Positions 7,528 through 11,333 of a DNA stretch of 11,333 bases are shown piece by piece (within the stretch, counting starts at the first letter, position 1; every line of letters begins with the position of its first letter). Where the stretch lies: assembly GCA_964540005.1 (NCBI GenBank), contig CAZILN010000390.1, positions 1-11,333 on the forward strand. Direction: 5' to 3'. A program made the position numbers and the translations under genes. Below the pieces are notes generated by a model. That model made no database searches. It had not been told where the DNA came from and saw nothing but the letters and a program-made list of their open reading frames with translations. Source of the stretch: CAZILN01 sp964540005 (lineage in GTDB: Bacteria > Bacteroidota > Bacteroidia > Bacteroidales > SM23-62).

Positions 7528-8853
7528 TTATTTCTTTACGCACCAGATGTGACTCACTCCTCTGAATACGTATGAATCGCTACTTATGGCAACTGATGTC
7601 CATATTTTGTCTTCCAGCTTATTTACAGAAAGCAGCTGAAATTCTCTTCCAGCTTCAATAATATAGGTTTTCCCTTCTTCATCAAGACAATAGATCCTGT
7701 TTTCTGAGGCCCAGGGTGAGGCCCAGAATGGCGCGGCATCAGGCAACTGAATACCATCAAATACAGTTACACCGCTAGCAGCATCGTAACTGAAGATCTG
7801 TCCCCTCCTGCGCTCTACGATGTATATCAGTCCTTTATGTAGCAAAGGAGATGCCATGGCAATACCAGATTTCTTTCTTGACCATACTACCCCTGAACTG
7901 TTTGATTCACTTTCCTGCAAAGAAATATCGCCCTCTGCTCCTGCTTTAACGGCAAAGAGTATTCCTCCACCACCCTGGCGTTCCTCATTGCCAAGGAATA
8001 CCATCTCATCATCACCGACCGGTGAAGAAATATTTCTTCCTCCGCCAAGGTCAAGCTCCCATATCAGATCCCCGGTTGCAGGGTCATAGGACCGGGCCTT
8101 CTGTCCGCTGGTTACCAGCTCGGTCCGGTATTTGTTCTTCCAGATAATGGGCGTGCTCCAGTTGGTGTTTTCATCACGTTCAACCCTCCAAATCTGCTTG
8201 CCTGTCCTGGTATCCAGTGCTGCCAGGTAGGATGTTGAATCACTGTCTATCTGCATGTACAATACATCATTATATACCAGTGGAGAGGTTGAGGTCCCCC
8301 AGTTGGATGTTGACAGGTAAGCACCCATATCCTTTTTCCAGAGAAGCTCACCATCCAGATCAAAGCAGTATAAACCGTTCATCCCAAAATATACATACAG
8401 GCGCTCCCCGTCTGTAACCGGTGTTTCCGAAGCATAGGTATTTTCAGGATGCGTGGGAATACCCGGATTCCCTTCATATGCCACTTTCTGCCATATCTCT
8501 TTCCCGGTATTCATATCAAGGCAATGCACCTGCCAGCTGTAAACAGCCCCCTGGGGATTCAGCTCCCTGCCCCTGGAATCAGTAATAAGGGAATCAGGAG
8601 CAGAAGATCTGTCGATTACAGCAGTGGTATAGAATACCTTGTCTTCCCAGATGATGGGACTGGACCATCCACGTCCCTCCAGTTCGACTTTCCATGCCAG
8701 GTTGGTGCTGGTACCCCACTCAAGGGGAAGATTGCTGTCATCGATCAGCTGGTTGCTGTTTGGACCACGAAACTGCGGCCAGTTCTGGGCAGATGAAGGA
8801 ACCATCCACAAAACAAAAACCAGCAGGAATATTGTTCGTACTGAGAACTTCAT
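7528..8853 (-). CDS. Secreted PQQ-type beta-propeller repeat protein
   Basis: The 441-residue protein has a Sec signal peptide (residues 1-22; hydrophobic core LLVFVLW, cleavage probably after SSA), so it is expected in the periplasm or outside the cell. The mature protein opens with NWPQFRGPN, a common beginning of exported PQQ-like propellers. Repeated blade motifs follow: CLDMNTGKEIW (111-121), ALDTRTGKQIW (212-222), SYDPATGDLIW (255-265) and SYDAASGVTVF (355-365), alternating with SSPIIWEDKVFYT-like strands. This is the fold of BamB and PQQ dehydrogenases, but no dehydrogenase catalytic region is evident and PQQ binding should not be assumed. A BamB role is possible but unsupported. It sits between ftsY and rimO, which are usually neighbours in Bacteroidales as I recall, so it looks like an insertion into a conserved block. 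No promoter consensus or Shine-Dalgarno is seen before the ATG. Confidence 0.85.
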   Translation of the reverse strand: MKFSVRTIFLLVFVLWMVPSSAQNWPQFRGPNSNQLIDDSNLPLEWGTSTNLAWKVELEGRGWSSPIIWEDKVFYTTAVIDRSSAPDSLITDSRGRELNPQGAVYSWQVHCLDMNTGKEIWQKVAYEGNPGIPTHPENTYASETPVTDGERLYVYFGMNGLYCFDLDGELLWKKDMGAYLSTSNWGTSTSPLVYNDVLYMQIDSDSTSYLAALDTRTGKQIWRVERDENTNWSTPIIWKNKYRTELVTSGQKARSYDPATGDLIWELDLGGGRNISSPVGDDEMVFLGNEERQGGGGILFAVKAGAEGDISLQESESNSSGVVWSRKKSGIAMASPLLHKGLIYIVERRRGQIFSYDAASGVTVFDGIQLPDAAPFWASPWASENRIYCLDEEGKTYIIEAGREFQLLSVNKLEDKIWTSVAISSDSYVFRGVSHIWCVKK

Positions 8854-8898
8854 AATTGATAAAACTTAATTGATAACTGCTAATCTGGAAATTGATAA
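8854..8898 (-). repeat. Three TTATCAATT repeats ahead of the propeller gene
   Basis: The 55-bp gap between ftsY and the propeller gene contains TTATCAATT three times on the minus strand (8898-8890, 8876-8868, 8862-8854). The last copy abuts the ATG. Copy starts are 22 and 14 bp apart, so it is not a regular array. It could be operator half-sites, a remnant of local duplication, or AT-rich chance; no recognised promoter lies here. Confidence 0.5.
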
Positions 8899-8908
8899 TC
8901 TGAGAATT

Positions 8909-9853
8909 CTATTTACTGAAGAGGGAGTCAACAAATTCCTTCTTGTCAAAAACCTGAAGGTCTTCCAGTCTTTCCCCGATACCGATATATTTTACAGGTA
9001 TTTTGAACTGGTCCGAAACTCCTATTACCACTCCGCCTTTTGCCGTGCCATCCAGTTTGGTGACTGCCAGGGCATTCACCTCGGTGGCAATCGTGAACTG
9101 CTTTGCCTGCTCAAAGGCATTCTGTCCGGTTGAACCATCCAGGATCAGCAGTATCTCATGAGGGGCTCCTTCCACCACCCTGTTCATTACATTTTTGATC
9201 TTGCTCAATTCGTTCATCAGGTTGATCTTATTATGAAGCCGGCCCGCTGTATCTACAATTAACACATCCGCCTGGTTGCTTACTGCCGATGACAGCGAAT
9301 CGAAGGCTACAGAAGCAGGATCAGATCCCATGCTCTGTTTTACAATAGGTACGTCCACTCTCTGTGCCCAGATGCTCAACTGGTCTACTGCGGCAGCCCT
9401 GAAGGTATCGGCAGCCCCCATCATGACTTTCTTGCCTGCTTTTTTAAAATAATATGCCAGTTTGCCAATGGTAGTCGTCTTGCCTACTCCGTTAACGCCC
9501 ACAACCATGATGACATAAGGTTTTTGTGCCAGATCATCATCAAAAGAAAAAAGTTCACCGGTATCATTTGCAATCAGCAGTTCAGCAATTTCCTCTTTAA
9601 GTATGACATTTAATTCAGCCGTTCCCAGGTACCTGTCCTTTGCCACTCGTGTCTCAATGCGTTCGATAATTTTAATTGTGGTTTCCACGCCTACATCCGA
9701 ACTGATCAATACCTCTTCCAGGCGGTCGAGCACTTCGGCATCAACGGTGGATTTACCAGCAACAACGCGAGAGAGTTTCTTGAAAACACTTTCTTTTGTT
9801 TTCTCAAGACCTTTATCGAGATCCTGTTTCTTATCCTTTGAAAATAAGCCCAT
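8909..9853 (-). CDS. ftsY: Signal recognition particle receptor FtsY
   Basis: FtsY is the membrane-associated SRP GTPase that receives ribosome-nascent-chain complexes from Ffh and passes them to SecYEG. The 314-residue protein is a compact NG-domain form: it lacks the long acidic A domain of E. coli FtsY and begins with a short lysine-rich stretch (MGLFSKDKKQ), as in other Bacteroidota. The helical N domain covers about 20-100. GTPase motifs are the P-loop GVNGVGKTT (119-127), the SRP-specific DTFRAAA (149-155), DTAGR (201-205), TKLDG (265-269) and GIGE (291-294). All key residues are present. It follows the ribosomal-protein genes after an 85-bp gap that contains a terminator-like hairpin. 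No Shine-Dalgarno and no clear promoter of its own precede it, so it may depend on read-through. Confidence 0.97.
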   Translation of the reverse strand: MGLFSKDKKQDLDKGLEKTKESVFKKLSRVVAGKSTVDAEVLDRLEEVLISSDVGVETTIKIIERIETRVAKDRYLGTAELNVILKEEIAELLIANDTGELFSFDDDLAQKPYVIMVVGVNGVGKTTTIGKLAYYFKKAGKKVMMGAADTFRAAAVDQLSIWAQRVDVPIVKQSMGSDPASVAFDSLSSAVSNQADVLIVDTAGRLHNKINLMNELSKIKNVMNRVVEGAPHEILLILDGSTGQNAFEQAKQFTIATEVNALAVTKLDGTAKGGVVIGVSDQFKIPVKYIGIGERLEDLQVFDKKEFVDSLFSK

Positions 9854-9882
9854 TAGAATTGTTTTCCCGTCCTTATGATATT

Positions 9883-9912
9883 AAAAAAGCTTTCCGTGCA
9901 GAAGAAAGCTTT
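9883..9912 (-). terminator. Intrinsic terminator after the ribosomal-protein genes
   Basis: On the minus strand AAAGCTTTC (9912-9904), a 9-nt loop and GAAAGCTTT (9894-9886) form a perfect 9-bp stem that runs into a T tract to 9883. The hairpin lies 26 nt below the stop of the DUF4295 gene and about 30 nt above the ftsY start. The stem has only three G-C pairs, so it may be leaky, letting some transcripts continue into ftsY. The other strand lacks a T tract, so it works in one direction only. Confidence 0.65.
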
Positions 9913-9938
9913 AATAAAAAAGAACTATGAGTTGAAAA

Positions 9939-10097
9939 TTATTTCTTAGCAGTGAAATAATCGTTTATATGATCATTGTGAACTATCTGTTCTTCAAATG
10001 TATATGCATTCGTTTTTTTGGATTTTACCACCCTGATACATTTGGTGAAATTTTTTCCTACACCGGTCTGAAGTGAGGCAACTGCTTTCTTGGCCAT
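9939..10097 (-). CDS. DUF4295 family small ribosomal-type protein (probable bL38)
   Basis: This 52-residue basic protein starts MAKKAVASLQTGVGKNFTKC and contains KSKKTNAYTFEEQIVHND, ending YFTAKK. This matches the DUF4295 family, found in Bacteroidota next to rpmB and rpmG. It lies 11 bp below rpmG, the same spacing as between rpmB and rpmG, so the three are surely co-transcribed. From memory, the cryo-EM structure of the Flavobacterium johnsoniae ribosome revealed an extra large-subunit protein named bL38; I believe it is this family, but that link is recalled, not shown here. The size, charge and setting fit a ribosomal protein. The ATG has AGGA a few bases upstream. The hairpin at 9883-9912 follows it and probably ends most transcripts. 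Confidence 0.9.
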   Translation of the reverse strand: MAKKAVASLQTGVGKNFTKCIRVVKSKKTNAYTFEEQIVHNDHINDYFTAKK

Positions 10098-10108
10098 GAT
10101 CCTGAATG

Positions 10109-10291
10109 TTATTTTGTTTCTTTATGTATGGTGTACTTCTTGAGGATGGGATTATACTTCTTCACCTCAAGCCTGTCAGGAGTATTTTTCCTGTTCTTGG
10201 TCGTTATATACCTTGATGTTCCGGGCATGCCACTTTCCTTATGCTCCGTACATTCAAGAATTACCTGTACCCTGTTTCCTTTCTTAGCCAT
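10109..10291 (-). CDS. rpmG: 50S ribosomal protein L33 (bL33)
   Basis: This 60-residue basic protein of the large subunit binds near the E site. MAKKGNRVQVILECTEHK, SGMPGTSRYITTKNRKNTPDRLE and the ending KKYNPILKKYTIHKETK are typical of Bacteroidota bL33. Only one cysteine is present (in LECTE), so this is a zinc-independent (C-minus) form, not the four-cysteine ribbon form. It lies 11 bp below rpmB and 11 bp above the DUF4295 gene, which indicates one transcript. Confidence 0.97.
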   Translation of the reverse strand: MAKKGNRVQVILECTEHKESGMPGTSRYITTKNRKNTPDRLEVKKYNPILKKYTIHKETK

Positions 10292-10302
10292 GATTCGTAC
10301 TT

Positions 10303-10545
10303 TTAATAGCTTTTAATAAATCCTTTCTGTACAGCATCATTCAAAGCTGTCTTCAACCCTTTCTTGTTGATGAGCCTGATACCTGCTGCTGATATCCTCA
10401 GCTTAACCCAACGGTCCTCTTCCGGCAGGTACAACCTCTTATCGAATAAGTTCGGATAAAACTTTCTCCTGGTCCTTCTTTTGGAGTGGGATACATTGTT
10501 TCCCACCATTACCTTCTTCCCCGTTATCTGGCAAACTCGTGACAT
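10303..10545 (-). CDS. rpmB: 50S ribosomal protein L28 (bL28)
   Basis: This 80-residue large-subunit protein has the family opening MSRVCQITGKKVMVGNNVSHS, followed by KRRTRRKFYPNL and the C-terminal ISAAGIRLINKKG. The paired zinc-binding CxxC motifs of some bL28 proteins are absent; only Cys5 remains. It is the first gene of the rpmB-rpmG-DUF4295 transcript. AAGGA lies about 4 nt before the ATG, a partial Shine-Dalgarno. A promoter candidate starts about 40 bp upstream, just after the cinA stop. Confidence 0.97.
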   Translation of the reverse strand: MSRVCQITGKKVMVGNNVSHSKRRTRRKFYPNLFDKRLYLPEEDRWVKLRISAAGIRLINKKGLKTALNDAVQKGFIKSY

Positions 10546-10583
10546 TTTTCCTTAAGTTTTCTGTAGCTTTTTAAAACAGTGCG

Positions 10584-10615
10584 CAAATTACGCTATTTTA
10601 ATTGAGATAATCAAA
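10584..10615 (-). promoter_or_regulatory. Promoter for the rpmB-rpmG-DUF4295 transcript
   Basis: On the minus strand TTTG (10615-10612) is followed by 21 bases and TAATTTG (10590-10584), one base short of the Bacteroidota -7 consensus TAnnTTTG. Transcription would start near 10578, with a leader of about 30 nt. It occupies the 77-bp gap between cinA and rpmB, so the ribosomal genes need not rely on cinA transcription. Confidence 0.5.
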
Positions 10616-10622
10616 TCATTTT

Positions 10623-11309
10623 TTAACAAATTTCCGACTGGATTAATTTTCGCAGCATATTCAGCGCTGTCATAGTCGATTTCTGGATATTGCGCTCGCG
10701 TACATCCCCGAAATTGAACTTTTCGCTGATGACTTTTTGTCCGGAAGCCACTGCAATCCAGGTAGTTCCAACCGGCTTGTCATCCGTCCCTCCTGTGGGA
10801 CCTGCAATGCCTGATGTTGCAATCGAGTAATCTGCATGGTATAGTTCCCTGATATGTTGAGCCATCAGGACAACCACATCCTCACTGACGGCTCCCTGTT
10901 TCACCAGTATATCTTCATCCACGCCCAGGATATTTGTTTTAATCTCATTGGCATAGGCTATCACCGAACCTTTGAAATAACCGGAAGCACCCGGTACTGA
11001 AACGATCAGCTCTGCTATCCTTCCGCCGGTACAACTCTCGGCAGTGGCCATGCTGGCTTTCTTCTCAGCCAGCATTTTTCCGACAATCACCTCCAGTTTC
11101 TCATCCTCGAAAGCAGCTACATACTCCGGTATGATGCTCCTGATCTTCTCTGCTGCAGCTTCCAGCTTGTTTCTGATCTCAGATTTATCAGCTCCGCTGC
11201 TTGAAAGCCTCAGGCGTACCTGTCCGGGTGAAGGCAGATAAGCCAGCTTGATATCCTGATCCAGCTGATCCTCAAATGGTTCCAGTTTCTTTGCCAGTTG
11301 TGATTCAGG
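10623..11309 (-). CDS. cinA: CinA, nicotinamide-nucleotide amidase domain (N-terminus missing)
   Basis: This is the C-terminal 228 residues of a CinA-type protein whose family length is a little over 400; the N-terminal MoaB-like domain would lie beyond the window. The frame reads PESQLAKKLE, then LAYLPSPGQVRLRLSSSG (the conserved linker domain), then the PncC amidase domain with ATAESCTGG (catalytic Ser codon at 11036-11034), SGIAGPTGGTDDKPVG and a Thr/Ala-rich C-terminal helix. The enzyme deamidates nicotinamide mononucleotide to the acid in pyridine-nucleotide salvage; some CinA proteins also carry ADP-ribose pyrophosphatase activity in the N-terminal domain. A GTG at 11090 is a poor start, because it would cut off conserved linker sequence. 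I end the call at the Pro codon of the conserved GIPES motif, because further up the sequence duplicates another part of cinA and has an in-frame TGA at 11324-11322. Confidence 0.9.
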   Translation of the reverse strand, partial: PESQLAKKLEPFEDQLDQDIKLAYLPSPGQVRLRLSSSGADKSEIRNKLEAAAEKIRSIIPEYVAAFEDEKLEVIVGKMLAEKKASMATAESCTGGRIAELIVSVPGASGYFKGSVIAYANEIKTNILGVDEDILVKQGAVSEDVVVLMAQHIRELYHADYSIATSGIAGPTGGTDDKPVGTTWIAVASGQKVISEKFNFGDVRERNIQKSTMTALNMLRKLIQSEIC

Positions 11310-11333
11310 ACAACCACATCCTCACTGACGGCT
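11305..11333. repeat. 29-bp exact copy of an internal cinA segment at the window end
   Basis: Bases 11305-11333 are identical to 10865-10893, in the same orientation, and the flanking bases differ. The internal copy codes in frame for AVSEDVVVL of the amidase domain. The terminal copy falls in another frame and puts TGA into cinA at 11324-11322, just where the conserved GIPES motif should continue. The repeat period is 440 bp, which is not a multiple of three. Confidence 0.9.

Noticed and set aside
11088..11090. GTG as the start of a stand-alone amidase protein
   Set aside because: Conserved CinA linker sequence (LAYLPSPGQVRLRL, PESQLA) continues in frame upstream, so the gene is longer. It would matter only if the terminal duplication is real.

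Overview
The window is an ordinary chromosomal housekeeping stretch from a member of the Bacteroidota, most like the Bacteroidales. The evidence is the gene order, the 824-residue GyrA with a QGRGGVG box, a Bacteroidota-only small ribosomal-protein gene (DUF4295) after rpmB and rpmG, promoters resembling TTTG-N19/21-TAnnTTTG, and Shine-Dalgarno sites that are weak or missing on nearly every gene. I see no mobile element, tRNA, rRNA, CRISPR array or defence system, and no convincing new multi-gene system.

Left block (1-6141). A secreted tetratricopeptide protein, cut by the window start, lies downstream of gyrA on the minus strand and has a good promoter of its own. gyrA is divergent from clpC, and their 208-bp intergenic region holds a perfect 14-bp palindrome, promoter candidates and the only strong AGGAGG site in the window. 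clpC encodes a full-length two-ring AAA+ unfoldase with a ClpP-docking loop. It converges on rimO across 34 bp.

Right block (6176-11333, all minus strand). In transcription order this is cinA (N-terminal part missing), rpmB (bL28), rpmG (bL33), a DUF4295 gene (probably bL38), a terminator-like hairpin, ftsY, a secreted PQQ-type beta-propeller gene, and rimO. The theme is ribosome and translation: three large-subunit proteins, the SRP receptor that docks ribosomes at the membrane, and the enzyme that modifies ribosomal protein S12. The propeller gene is the odd member and looks inserted between ftsY and rimO.

Two local oddities deserve a second look. First, the rimO start region is present as three tandem 17-bp copies, creating two micro-ORFs whose stops overlap the next start codon, the last being rimO itself. 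Second, the final 29 bp of the window exactly repeat a segment 440 bp earlier in cinA and put a stop in the cinA frame. This is either an assembly artefact at a contig end or a real tandem duplication.
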